Source of the DNA: Desulfurobacterium sp. TC5-1
GTDB taxonomy: Bacteria > Aquificota > Aquificia > Desulfurobacteriales > Desulfurobacteriaceae
Direction: 5' to 3'
Length of the DNA stretch: 64,000 nucleotides
Assembly (NCBI RefSeq): GCF_000421485.1
Contig: NZ_ATXC01000001.1
Location: 985,087 to 1,049,086 of the forward strand
Positions within the stretch are counted from its first letter, which is position 1. The number at the start of each line of letters is the position of its first letter. Below are positions 28,044-37,301 of the stretch, piece by piece. The notes under the pieces are model-generated. The model ran no database searches. It worked only from the letters and a program-made list of their open reading frames with translations, and had not been told where the DNA came from. The position numbers and the translations under genes are program-made.

Positions 28044-29357
28044 TTATGCAACAATTTTACCCTCCTTTTTTGCCTTTTCATAAGCTGTTGCAGGTACCGG
28101 ATCTTCAAAATGGTAAGCTCTTAAGTGGTGTTCTGTAATGTCAAGACCTTCCTGCTCCCACTCAACAGGAACCCTGAGTCCACCTGCAAAGAACCCTGCA
28201 ATCTTAGCAGCAATGTATCCTACAACCACGCCGTAAACCAGACAAAGAACTACTGCAACTATTTGCCATCCAAGATTAACGCCTCCGAGACCACCAAAAG
28301 CTTTCATACCAAATACACCTGCAAGTATAGCACCTGTTGCACCGCCCCCAAAGTGAACAGGGAATATACCGCAAGAATCATCAATTCCGAGTTTTTCAAT
28401 AAGAGAGAAAACTATAGGCACCTGAGCACCTGCAACAAGTCCTATGACAAGAGCTCCAAAAGGACTTACAACATTAGTTCCAGCGCAGATAGCAACAAGT
28501 CCTGCAAGGAAACCGTTAGCTGTTGCAAGAGGATCAAAGTGAGAAACGACCATAGCAGATATAGCACCTGCACACATAGCCATTGTTGTTGTTACAGCAA
28601 CAAGACCCGAAACATCTTTCAAAAAGATGGAACTACCAACGTTAAATCCGTACCATCCAAAGGCGAGACAGAAAGCACCAAAAATTGCCATCGGAACATC
28701 GTGACCGGGAATTGGAACCGGTATTCTTTTTCCATCTTTAATCTTGAACCTTCCAATCCTTGGTCCAAGGGCAATTATGGCACCGAGTCCTATCGCACCT
28801 CCAAGAGCGTGAACGTTCAGGCTTCCTGCATAGTCATGGTAAGGAATTATATTGGCACCCCAGGGGCCAAGATGAACCCAGATAGGGTAGAGAAGTCCGG
28901 TAACGATTACTGAAAGAAAAACATAAGCAAGGAAGTTTATCCTTTCTGCCACTCCACCTGAAATAATTGTCGCAGTGGTGGCACAAAATACAAGCCCGAA
29001 GAACCACTCAGCCATCACAAGACCATTGTGAGAAGAACTTGCTGCAGCATCAAACACATGTTTGTACCATGCAGCCCAGTCACTAAATCCCAATCCGTAG
29101 GTAGCGATACAGTAACCGACAAAGAGCCAGAGAGGACCACCGACCATAAAGTCGAGGATGTTCTTCATCATAACGTTGTTAACGTTTTTAGTCCTGGCCT
29201 GTCCTCCCTCAAGCATTGCGAAGCCCCACTGCATAATAAACACCAGGGCACCCATTACGACAAGGTAGAAAACGTCTGAAGCATCGGAAAAGTGCTTCAG
29301 GTTTTCCACCAGCCCCGAAAGGGCATTCACATTCTGAAACAGTTCGGCTGTCGCCAT
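28044..29357 (-). CDS. amt: Ammonium transporter, Amt family (copy 1)
   Basis: 437 residues from ATG 29357, with GGGAGGTAGG before it. Eleven to twelve membrane helices; no cleavable signal but a longer N-terminal extracytoplasmic start. The twin histidines lie in GSLNVHALGG and GIFPVHFGGG, and DPLATANGF and GWYGFNVGS are family motifs. It is clearly divergent from copy 2, so this is not a recent duplication. Directly downstream of glnB (23 bp), whose product would block the pore when nitrogen is plentiful. Confidence 0.93.
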   Translation of the reverse strand: MATAELFQNVNALSGLVENLKHFSDASDVFYLVVMGALVFIMQWGFAMLEGGQARTKNVNNVMMKNILDFMVGGPLWLFVGYCIATYGLGFSDWAAWYKHVFDAAASSSHNGLVMAEWFFGLVFCATTATIISGGVAERINFLAYVFLSVIVTGLLYPIWVHLGPWGANIIPYHDYAGSLNVHALGGAIGLGAIIALGPRIGRFKIKDGKRIPVPIPGHDVPMAIFGAFCLAFGWYGFNVGSSIFLKDVSGLVAVTTTMAMCAGAISAMVVSHFDPLATANGFLAGLVAICAGTNVVSPFGALVIGLVAGAQVPIVFSLIEKLGIDDSCGIFPVHFGGGATGAILAGVFGMKAFGGLGGVNLGWQIVAVVLCLVYGVVVGYIAAKIAGFFAGGLRVPVEWEQEGLDITEHHLRAYHFEDPVPATAYEKAKKEGKIVA

Positions 29358-29380
29358 TTTCCTACCTCCCAACCAGAAGT

Positions 29381-29778
<398 letters not shown>

Positions 29779-29871
29779 GGAAGCAGAGGGAACAAAAGAT
29801 AAGCAGGAGATTATCTGTACCTTAGATGTTTGAAAAAGATGACTCGTTTTTAGACATTTAGAGAAACAAAC

Positions 29872-29888
29872 TGCACTTATTTTGTGCA
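29872..29888 (-). promoter_or_regulatory. NtrC-like activator binding site
   Basis: TGCAC-N7-GTGCA, a perfect palindrome with the half-site sequence and spacing of NtrC sites (TGCACC-N5-GGTGCA). It is about 95 bp upstream of the sigma-54 promoter, a usual enhancer distance, and overlaps the last codons of the neighbouring gene. Only one site is evident. Confidence 0.65.
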
Positions 29889-30806
29889 ACAACCATTCTG
29901 AAGGCGAGAACCTATATATATAAGAAAATCAAAGAGGAGAAAAAGCCTGAGAAAATTCTCTTTAGAACCAAATTTTACAGAAATTCCATGCATAACAGCG
30001 TTCCGGTTCAACCTTCCGTCATCTTCAAAATCAACAAACTTAACCCAGTCAAATACTTGTGGAACCCTTCCATCGCCCGTAAGGTTTTCTGTTATAAGCT
30101 TTAAAGCATATTGTATCGTTATAAACTTTCTGTTCCTCTTTCTTATTAGAGACTCTATATCTGACTCCAATGGATTATTCTTAACAAATATTTCCCACAC
30201 AACTCCTTCTATCTGAACAAAGAGACCGTAAATAGAAAGCTCCAAGAAGCCGGAAAAGAAAGTCTGCAAAATCTCCTCTAAAATGTGATAACGGAAAGTA
30301 AGAAAACCAAGATTTTTATAGCTGTTAAACCGCTCCCTCAAATAATGTTCTTTAAGAAAATCTTTGAAAGAATCAAAAGGTCTTCCACCTCTATAAGCTC
30401 TTACAGCATAGGGTGGAACAATCCATCCCAATGTTACAAGCTGCCTGACTCTGGAAACAGAACCTGCTTCAACAAGGTAATCAGCAATGGCTTTAGAAAG
30501 GAGGACTTCAAGCTCTTTACGCCAATTTTCTATCTTATGCGTCCACTCCTTCTCAACCTTTGCTCTAAAGTAAGAACGAAAAGCCTTCCTTAAAGCATTA
30601 TAGATGTTTTTGCTTCCTGAAAGGGAAAAGTAGGGCTCAAGGTTGTTCTCTTTGACAATTCTTAAAATTATCTCTTCATGGTTTAACGTCTTAAAATCCC
30701 TTCTGGAGAGATTCCCACCTTTCATCTCTTTCAAAAGGGCAAAAAGGAACTCTCTGGCACTCCCTTCCTTCTCCGCCTTTTTAAAAATCTCTTCAGTTAC
30801 CTTCAT
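29877..30806 (-). CDS. Uncharacterised protein with HEPN-like C-terminal motif
   Basis: 309 residues, soluble, mostly alpha-helical by composition, no signal peptide. Near the C-terminus it reads GRLNRNAVMHG, which contains R-x4-H, followed by an amphipathic LFLLFDFLIYIG helix. This layout (RN...HG, then a hydrophobic helix) occurs in HEPN-type nucleic-acid-binding or RNase proteins, and in several DUFs. The N-terminal 200 residues match nothing I recognise. It lies 1 bp from the thioesterase gene upstream, in an operon with fmt. The assignment to HEPN is tentative. Confidence 0.55.
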   Translation of the reverse strand: MKVTEEIFKKAEKEGSAREFLFALLKEMKGGNLSRRDFKTLNHEEIILRIVKENNLEPYFSLSGSKNIYNALRKAFRSYFRAKVEKEWTHKIENWRKELEVLLSKAIADYLVEAGSVSRVRQLVTLGWIVPPYAVRAYRGGRPFDSFKDFLKEHYLRERFNSYKNLGFLTFRYHILEEILQTFFSGFLELSIYGLFVQIEGVVWEIFVKNNPLESDIESLIRKRNRKFITIQYALKLITENLTGDGRVPQVFDWVKFVDFEDDGRLNRNAVMHGISVKFGSKENFLRLFLLFDFLIYIGSRLQNGCCTK

Positions 30807-31190
30807 TTACCTTTCCAGAACGTGCTTTTCAGGCACTATTGCCACAAACTCTCCATCAAAAACGACATCCTCCCCTTTCTTAACCTTAACTATCACTTTA
30901 TACTTTTTGCCCCTTGATTCAACAACAGAGGCAACGGCCCTTAATCTATCCCCAACCTTAACAGGCTTCAAAAATCTAACAGAGGCAGCACCTAAAACAA
31001 CATTGGGGTGGTTAACGGCAAGCATCGCAGCATAATCGGCAAGACCAAAAATAAAACCACCGTGGACAAGGCCCTTCTCGTCTGCCGCCATCTCTTCAGT
31101 AACTTCAAGAACAACCTCTGCCATGTTTTCAGCAACTTTTACGGGTTCACCACACAGATGCTTGTTGATCTTTTTGTGAGTATTAATCAT
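30807..31190 (-). CDS. Hotdog-fold thioesterase-like protein
   Basis: 127 residues. The hotdog signature GLVHGGFIFGLADYAAMLAVN (quoted from GLVHGG to ADYAAM) is followed by ASVRFLKPVKVGDRL, the usual beta-strand pattern of PaaI/FlK-like acyl-CoA thioesterases. The ATG overlaps the end of fmt by 4 nt. Substrate unknown; a housekeeping acyl-CoA hydrolase is likely. Confidence 0.85.
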   Translation of the reverse strand: MINTHKKINKHLCGEPVKVAENMAEVVLEVTEEMAADEKGLVHGGFIFGLADYAAMLAVNHPNVVLGAASVRFLKPVKVGDRLRAVASVVESRGKKYKVIVKVKKGEDVVFDGEFVAIVPEKHVLER

Positions 31191-32134
31191 CTCCCCTCCC
31201 CCAAACGATCTCCCGTTTTCAACCTGTAACCTCTGACAAAGTCATCGGCATTCATCTCTCTCTTTCCTTCAGGCTTCACCTTTAAAACCTTTAAAACACC
31301 TTTACCGGTCCCCACATAAAACCCTTCTCTATCAACATCCATCACAACACCAGGTTCACCATGACCTTCAACAGGTAAGGCTTTCGTAATCTTAAGAAGT
31401 TTCCCTTTAAAGTGTGTAAAAGCAGAAGGCCACGGCGTAAAAGCCCTTACTTTATTAAATATATTCTCAACATCATCCCGCCAGTCAATTCGGCCATCTT
31501 CCTTTTTAATCTGAGTGCAGTAGGTAGCCTTACTATCATCTTGCGGTACCGGTTTTAACTTACCAGAAGCAATGAGAGGAAGAGCCTTAACAAGCAACCT
31601 GCCACCAATTTTTGCAAGCCTGTCGTGGAGCGTCTGGGCAGTATCGTCAAGAGAAATGGAAGTCTCTTCCTGAATGTAGATATCACCTGAATCAAGTTTT
31701 TCTGTTATCTTCATAATAGTTACGCCTGTTTTCGCATCACCATTTAAGAGAGCAGACTGAATAGGAGAAGCACCTCTATACCTTGGAAGCAGGGAAGCGT
31801 GAACGTTCACAGGTGCAATTTTCGGTATCTCAAGAAGTTCTGAAGGAAGAATCTTTCCGTAAGCGGCAACGACTATAAAATCCGGTGAGATTGCTTTTAA
31901 ACGATCCATCAATTCTTCATTTCCCTTAACTTTCAAAGGCTGAACAACCGGAATTCCATGACTTTCTGCAATAACCTTGACAGGTGGTGCCTTTAACCTC
32001 CTCCCCCTTCCCGCCGGTTTATCTGGTTGAGTAACGACCAGAGAAACGTTGAACATATCACTATCAAGTAATCCTTTAAGGGAAGGAACAGCAAAATCGG
32101 GTGTTCCCATAAAAACAACGTTAAACTTCTCCAT
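31187..32134 (-). CDS. fmt: Methionyl-tRNA formyltransferase
   Basis: 315 residues from ATG 32134 with GGAG nine bases upstream. It begins NVVFMGTPDFAVPSL and carries the 10-formyl-THF site NVHASLLPRYRGASPIQ and the catalytic Asp in EKLDSGDIY. The C-terminal OB-fold domain that binds tRNA is complete. It formylates initiator Met-tRNA. The def gene is not beside it; instead hotdog and HEPN-like genes follow. Confidence 0.97.
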   Translation of the reverse strand: MEKFNVVFMGTPDFAVPSLKGLLDSDMFNVSLVVTQPDKPAGRGRRLKAPPVKVIAESHGIPVVQPLKVKGNEELMDRLKAISPDFIVVAAYGKILPSELLEIPKIAPVNVHASLLPRYRGASPIQSALLNGDAKTGVTIMKITEKLDSGDIYIQEETSISLDDTAQTLHDRLAKIGGRLLVKALPLIASGKLKPVPQDDSKATYCTQIKKEDGRIDWRDDVENIFNKVRAFTPWPSAFTHFKGKLLKITKALPVEGHGEPGVVMDVDREGFYVGTGKGVLKVLKVKPEGKREMNADDFVRGYRLKTGDRLGEGR

Positions 32135-32182
32135 AACCGTCTCCAAAAAAATTTATAATTGATAATTTATCCCAAAATTTGC

Positions 32183-32863
32183 TTACAAAACAAACTTCCA
32201 CCCGTTAACCTTTAACCACCTGTCCCTCTCTCTAAAATCGGGAAGAAGTGATTCAACCAAATCCCAAAACCTCTTAGAATGGTTTTTCTCACGAATATGA
32301 GCAATTTCATGAACTACAACATAATCTATAATCTCTTCAGGAAGCATTAAAACCCTGTATGAAAAACAGAGGCCATTTTTCCTTGAACAGGACCCCCACC
32401 TCTTCTCAGCCCGTGTAATCTTCACACCTTTAAAACGAAAAATCTCACCTGTAAAAAACTCTACACGCCGAACAACATAAGGAAGTCCTACCTTTTTATA
32501 CCAACTGATAAAAATGTCTCTTGCATGCTGCAGATAGCTGGAAGAAAGAAAAAACATTCCACCTCTTAACTCAAGTGGAAGATGAGAGCTCACTATCTTC
32601 AAAGGATAAGATTTGCCGAGGAAAAAGAAAGGAACACCGTTTTTAAAACCTCTTTTACCCAAATATCTTTTCCTTTCCCGAACCTTCCCAAGCTTACTAA
32701 CTATCCAGGTTCTATGTTTAGAGACAAAGTTCTTAAGAGAATTAATAGAAACATCTTCTGGTGCTCTCACAAGAACATCACCGGAGGGGGTAACCTCTAT
32801 AGAAACTGTCTTCCTGTTGCTCCTTACAACATTAATCCGAATATCTTCAATTCTCATCAACAT
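32183..32863 (-). CDS. YgjP-like zinc metallopeptidase-fold protein (DUF45)
   Basis: About 226 residues. The zincin motif VVHEIAHIREKNHSKRFW contains HExxH plus a downstream histidine, and the N-terminal SIEVTPSGDVLVRAPEDV is typical of the family. The family is often encoded near restriction or housekeeping loci and its substrate is unknown. The start is uncertain between ATG 32863 and 32857; both follow GAGAGG at a rather long distance. It overlaps the ABC ATPase gene end slightly, so it is probably translated from the transporter message. Confidence 0.85.
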   Translation of the reverse strand: MLMRIEDIRINVVRSNRKTVSIEVTPSGDVLVRAPEDVSINSLKNFVSKHRTWIVSKLGKVRERKRYLGKRGFKNGVPFFFLGKSYPLKIVSSHLPLELRGGMFFLSSSYLQHARDIFISWYKKVGLPYVVRRVEFFTGEIFRFKGVKITRAEKRWGSCSRKNGLCFSYRVLMLPEEIIDYVVVHEIAHIREKNHSKRFWDLVESLLPDFRERDRWLKVNGWKFVL

Positions 32864-33776
32864 TAAAACAGGCAACCTCTCTACCATTCACAATGACAGG
32901 TTCTGGAAGTTCCTTAAAGCATTTTTCTGAAGCTACCGGGCATCTTGGTGCAAAAGGACAACCTTCAACCTTTCTATCCTCAAGAGGGATATCTGGAATT
33001 GAGGTATCATGAATGTCGTACTTTGGAACACACGATATAAGAAGCCTCGTGTAAGGATGAACCGGCGAATGGAGAACCTTATCCTTCTCTCCCTTTTCCA
33101 TAATTACGCCTTTGTACATAACTGCAACCTTATCGGCCACCTCATTCACAACACCCATATCGTGAGTAATGAGAAGCGTTGCCGTGTCAAACATTTCTTT
33201 CGTCTTATCTATCAATCCCAAAACCTTTTTCTGGGCAAGAACGTCAAGTGCGGTTGTCGGTTCGTCAAGAATAATGAGGCGAGGATTTAGAACAAGAGCA
33301 ATAGCAAACATAACCCTCTGACGTTGGCCGCCGGAAAGCTCAAAAGGGAAAGAGTTAACCTTCTCAAACGGAAGGTCTATAAAATCAAAAAGTTCTTTTA
33401 CTCTATTAAGGAGTTCTCCCTTAGAACGTTTAACACCATGAGCAGCAAACGTTTCAAAAAAGTGCTTCCTTACCTTAACGAGAGGATTAAGCGCGTTAAG
33501 GGGATCCTGAAATACCATACCTATCTCTTTTCCTCTAACCTTCCTCATTTCTCTTTCTTTAAGAGAAACAATCTCTCTTCCAGAAAGTTTAAATGAACCG
33601 TCTATCCTGCTACCCTTTGGAAGAAGCCTGATAAGTGCATGAGCTGTCGTTGACTTCCCACAACCACTTTCACCTACGAGAGCAAATACCTCTTTTTTCT
33701 CAATCTTAAACGAAACATTCCTAACTGCAACAAATCCATTGGGATACGTAATAGTCAAGCGGCTAACATCTATCAT
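32847..33776 (-). CDS. Peptide ABC transporter ATP-binding protein (DppD/OppD type)
   Basis: 309 residues from ATG 33776, with AGAGG upstream. Walker A GESGCGKSTT, ABC signature LSGGQRQRV, Walker B RLIILDEPTTALD and the C-terminal oligopeptide extension with HPYTRLL and a cysteine-rich CPFAPRCPVASEKC, which in OppD/DppD homologues binds an iron-sulfur cluster. It powers the two permeases encoded upstream. The usual second ATPase (OppF/DppF) is missing from the operon, so either this one works as a homodimer or the partner is elsewhere. Confidence 0.93.
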   Translation of the reverse strand: MIDVSRLTITYPNGFVAVRNVSFKIEKKEVFALVGESGCGKSTTAHALIRLLPKGSRIDGSFKLSGREIVSLKEREMRKVRGKEIGMVFQDPLNALNPLVKVRKHFFETFAAHGVKRSKGELLNRVKELFDFIDLPFEKVNSFPFELSGGQRQRVMFAIALVLNPRLIILDEPTTALDVLAQKKVLGLIDKTKEMFDTATLLITHDMGVVNEVADKVAVMYKGVIMEKGEKDKVLHSPVHPYTRLLISCVPKYDIHDTSIPDIPLEDRKVEGCPFAPRCPVASEKCFKELPEPVIVNGREVACFNVDEN

Positions 33777-34570
33777 AGCTTTTCCTCTGAAAGGTAGTCT
33801 CCAATAAGAGCAAACCCAAGCACTGCAAGGAATATTGCAAGACCTGAAAAGACAAAACACCACCAGTAGTCCTGCAATATGTAGTGCTGCCCCGTTGAAA
33901 GGTCAGCTCCCCAGTCAGGTGTTGGTGGAGGAACACCAAGCCCAAGATAGGAAAGTCCTGCCTCTGTTAAAATAGCATCGCCTATTGAAAGTGCAAGAAT
34001 ACCTGCAAGCGTAGGTATTATAGGAAGCAAAACATAAACAAAAATTATTTTCCATAAAGGTACCTTAAAAACCTGAGCTGCCTCTACAAAAGGCTCCTTT
34101 TTAAGAGAGAGGACCTGATTTCTGACAAGTCTGAAATAGGTAGGAACAAAAGCAATGGCAATAGCTATTGCAACATTCCGTATCCCCTGTCCCAAAAACG
34201 CCGTAAACGTGATGGCAAGAAGCAGTCCCGGAAACGCATACATAGCATCCATCATGAGAACAAGAATTCTGTCAACAATACCGCCAAAAAAGCCGGATAC
34301 AAGCCCCAGGAACGTACCTGCAGATACCCCTATCGCAACGGCAAGAAGAGAAACCAGAAGGGAAATCCTCGCACCGTAGAGAACCCTTGCAAAGATATCC
34401 CGCCCAAGGGCGTCCGTTCCGAAAATATGCTGCGGAGAAGGTGGCGAAAACGTTGCGTTTGAAATTGCAATTGGATCAACGGATGTAAAGTACGGGCCAA
34501 AAAGTGCAACTGCAATAAGCATAACAACAATAACTATTCCCAGGTAAAGCTGCATCTTTTTTAAACTCAT
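33773..34570 (-). CDS. Peptide ABC transporter permease (DppC/OppC)
   Basis: 265 residues from ATG 34570 (an in-frame ATG at 34588 inside the upstream gene is also possible but has no SD). N-terminal OppC segment with HIFGTDALGRDIFAR, five further spans, and the EAA loop for ATPase contact (FVEAAQVFKVPLWKIIF). It overlaps the ATPase gene by 4 nt. Together with the DppB-type protein it forms the membrane channel. Confidence 0.95.
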   Translation of the reverse strand: MSLKKMQLYLGIVIVVMLIAVALFGPYFTSVDPIAISNATFSPPSPQHIFGTDALGRDIFARVLYGARISLLVSLLAVAIGVSAGTFLGLVSGFFGGIVDRILVLMMDAMYAFPGLLLAITFTAFLGQGIRNVAIAIAIAFVPTYFRLVRNQVLSLKKEPFVEAAQVFKVPLWKIIFVYVLLPIIPTLAGILALSIGDAILTEAGLSYLGLGVPPPTPDWGADLSTGQHYILQDYWWCFVFSGLAIFLAVLGFALIGDYLSEEKL

Positions 34571-34580
34571 CCTGCAAACC

Positions 34581-35597
34581 CTACTCATACTTGATTTTTG
34601 GATTCATAAGAGCACAGATAATATCTATAGCTATAGAGATAAAAACAACGATAACGGCATAAAAGAGAATAGCTCCCTGAATTGCGGGGAAATCTCTGTA
34701 ACCAATCCTTTCAATAAGGTAAGACCCAAGGCCTGGCCATGAAAAAACGTTCTCAGTGAGGATTGCTCCTCCTAAAAGTCCTGCAAACTGCAAACCTATA
34801 AGGGTAAATATGGGAATAAAAGCATTCTTAAAGGCGTGGTAATAAACAACCCTCTTCTCTTTTAAACCTCTTGCCCTTGCAGCTTTCACATATTCCTTTT
34901 TAAGCTGCAAAATCATGTTGCTCCGCGTAATTCTGTATATGACGGAAAAAAGAACAAGTGATAAAGAGAAAGCAGGGAGGAAAATATGCTTAAGAGCATC
35001 AACGAATCCAGCAAAATTCCTGGTTAAAAGAGTATCAATAAGGTACAAACCTGTTATAACACGGTCAGGTTCGTTAAGAGGATCAATTCTTCCAGAAATC
35101 GGAAACCAGCCAAGTTTCACACCAAATATGTACTGCATCATAATACCGACGAAAAATATAGGAATAGCATAAAAAGAAAGAGCAACAAGTTTTGTAACAA
35201 AATCGAAAACGCCACCCTCACGCCTTGCACCTTCAATACCTAAAATAATTCCCCATCCGGCTGCTAAAATAATGCTGACTATGGAAAGTTCCAGAGTTGC
35301 AGGAAATCTTTCAAGAAGCTCGCTTTTAATACTTTCACCGGTAACAATAGAAGTTCCTAAATTACCATGAAGTATATCGGACAAGAACTTAAAGTACTGC
35401 TTATATATAGGCAGGTTAAGTCCCAACTGCTCTTTTAACTGTTTAACAACTTCGGGTGGTGCTTTACCACCGGTAAGTGCTAAAACCGGATCACCTGGTA
35501 GAATTCTAAGCAGGAAAAATACAAATGTAACCATAAGAAAAATCATTACAACAGAAGATGCAAGCCTGTATCCTATGTACTTCAGCAGTCCTCTCAT
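34581..35597 (-). CDS. Peptide ABC transporter permease (DppB/OppB)
   Basis: 338 residues, AAAGGGG before the ATG. It begins with the OppB pattern (LPGDPVLALTGG ... LGLNLPIYKQYFKFL) and ends with the EAA loop YVKAARARGLKEKRVVYYHAFKN region and NVFSWPGLG. Six membrane helices. First of the three membrane-complex genes, 83 bp after the binding-protein gene and behind a strong hairpin that lowers their expression. Confidence 0.95.
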   Translation of the reverse strand: MRGLLKYIGYRLASSVVMIFLMVTFVFFLLRILPGDPVLALTGGKAPPEVVKQLKEQLGLNLPIYKQYFKFLSDILHGNLGTSIVTGESIKSELLERFPATLELSIVSIILAAGWGIILGIEGARREGGVFDFVTKLVALSFYAIPIFFVGIMMQYIFGVKLGWFPISGRIDPLNEPDRVITGLYLIDTLLTRNFAGFVDALKHIFLPAFSLSLVLFSVIYRITRSNMILQLKKEYVKAARARGLKEKRVVYYHAFKNAFIPIFTLIGLQFAGLLGGAILTENVFSWPGLGSYLIERIGYRDFPAIQGAILFYAVIVVFISIAIDIICALMNPKIKYE

Positions 35598-35634
35598 TAC
35601 CCCTTTCTCATCTCCTTAACGGTGAAGTAAACAC

Positions 35635-35672
35635 AAAAAGTCCCCCTTCTGTATTATTCTTAAGGGGGACTT
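35635..35672 (-). terminator. Partial terminator between binding protein and permease genes
   Basis: On the minus strand an 11-bp stem (AAGTCCCCCTT / AAGGGGGACTT, 35662-35672 with 35638-35648) with a 13-nt loop is followed by TTTTTGTG. Such intercistronic terminators let the binding protein be made in excess over the permease. Confidence 0.85.
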
Positions 35673-35680
35673 TGAAAAAG

Positions 35681-37201
35681 TTACTTGTGAAGAAGATAGT
35701 ATCTCGGGTAGATAGGATCGTTTGTCACACCTTTAACACTCTTGTTGGCAACGATAGCTGCCTCTGACTGAAAGAGCGGAATGTAAGGAACGTCTTTCCA
35801 GAGGTACTCTTGAATCTCCGCATACAGCTTTTCTCTTTCAGCCTTATCATTAACTGAACGGGCTTTTTGAATAAGGGCATCAACCTTAGGATTTGAGTAG
35901 AAAGAACCTAAAGAAGCGTCTGCCTTTGAGTGCATAAATGGATAGATATAATCGTCCGGGTCAACATAGTCAGGCGCCCATCCAAGTCTGAACATTCCAA
36001 GAATACCCTTCGTCATATAGTCAAGGTACGTTGGCCACTCAGTTGTTTTCAGATTAACCTTTATAACACCTGTTTTCTCAAGCTGAGATTTGATAATCTG
36101 AGCCTCCTTATCCACATCAGCACCGTAGTGACCTTGAGGATACCAGTAATTTATGACAAGAGGATGACTCCTGTTATAGCCGGCCTCTGCAAGAAGCTTC
36201 AAAGCCTTTTCAATACTCGGCTTTTTATTAAAAACATCCTTATGTCCCCACATATTGATTGGGATAAGAGAGTAAAGATTCTCATGGAGGATGTTGTTGT
36301 AAGCAAACTTTTTGATTTCATCCCTATCTATAAGGTAAGCAATCGCTTTCCTGACCCTTGGATCATCAAACGGTGCCTTTTTAACGTTAAAGACAATGTA
36401 GGAAATCACAAAACTTGGAGCAACATAAACGTTAAAGCGGGACTTAAGTGACGGATTGGTCATAAAGTCCTTAACATCAAGGGTGTTAAGTGAACCTGTC
36501 ATGTCAATATCACCCCTTTCAAGGGCAAGACGAATCGTCTGAGCGTTCTGATACTGTCTGATCAAAATTTTCTTGGCCTTAACGTCCTTGAAATTGAAAT
36601 ATTTAGGATTTTTCGTAAGGTAAACGTATCTATCCCTCTTAACTTTCTTTATCGTAAGAGGGCCAGAGGCAGGATATTTTGCTCCCTTAAAGAAGCTGTT
36701 TTCAGGATAAACAGAGGGAACAGGATAAGCCACCGTGAAAGCAGTAACAGCTAAAAACGGTGAAAACGGATACTTAAGGTGAACCTCAAAAGTGTATTTA
36801 TCTCTGGCTTTATAAGACTTAACAACATCTGTCAGCAGAAATGCAGGATCACCCTTAAGTTTAAAAACTCTATCCCATGAACGTTTAAGTGTATAAGCAG
36901 TAATCTCCTCACCGTTCTGGAACTTAAAGCCTTTCTTAAGATGAAAAACATATGTTTTCCCATCCTTTGAAATATCAACACTTTTAGCAAGTACCGGTTC
37001 TGGAACAGTGGAACCTGGCCTGTAACCATAAAGACCTATAAGCGTGTTCTGCATAAGGTTACAACTCATAACATCATATGCCTTCGCTGGATCAAGAATC
37101 TTCCACTTATCAAGAGTCCCTATAACCACCGTATCAGGAGAACCTGCAAAAGCCGCTGAAGCAACAATCAAAGGTAACGATAGAGCAAGCAACTTTCTCA
37201 T
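35681..37201 (-). CDS. Peptide ABC transporter substrate-binding protein (SBP_bac_5)
   Basis: 506 residues from ATG 37201 with GGAGGTGG upstream. A signal peptide (LALSLPLIVASAAFAG) without a lipobox cysteine precedes the mature protein, so it is periplasmic. Family 5 motifs include YTFEVHLKYPFSPFL, DPRVRKAIAYLIDRD and DYVDPDDYIYPFMHS. It delivers peptides or similar solutes to the DppBC permease. The ligand cannot be told from sequence. Confidence 0.95.
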   Translation of the reverse strand: MRKLLALSLPLIVASAAFAGSPDTVVIGTLDKWKILDPAKAYDVMSCNLMQNTLIGLYGYRPGSTVPEPVLAKSVDISKDGKTYVFHLKKGFKFQNGEEITAYTLKRSWDRVFKLKGDPAFLLTDVVKSYKARDKYTFEVHLKYPFSPFLAVTAFTVAYPVPSVYPENSFFKGAKYPASGPLTIKKVKRDRYVYLTKNPKYFNFKDVKAKKILIRQYQNAQTIRLALERGDIDMTGSLNTLDVKDFMTNPSLKSRFNVYVAPSFVISYIVFNVKKAPFDDPRVRKAIAYLIDRDEIKKFAYNNILHENLYSLIPINMWGHKDVFNKKPSIEKALKLLAEAGYNRSHPLVINYWYPQGHYGADVDKEAQIIKSQLEKTGVIKVNLKTTEWPTYLDYMTKGILGMFRLGWAPDYVDPDDYIYPFMHSKADASLGSFYSNPKVDALIQKARSVNDKAEREKLYAEIQEYLWKDVPYIPLFQSEAAIVANKSVKGVTNDPIYPRYYLLHK

Positions 37202-37301
37202 TCTTTCCACCTCCCGTGAAGATTGAATCACCATTCAAATCATCATACATCAAAACAGGAAAAATGTGAAGATTACTGAAAAGTATTTAAGAGTGATACA
37301 C

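Noticed and set aside
28125-28913. Long plus-strand frame opposite the first amt gene
   Set aside because: Antisense to a clearly conserved gene; Ser/Thr/Asn-rich low-complexity translation and no start signals.
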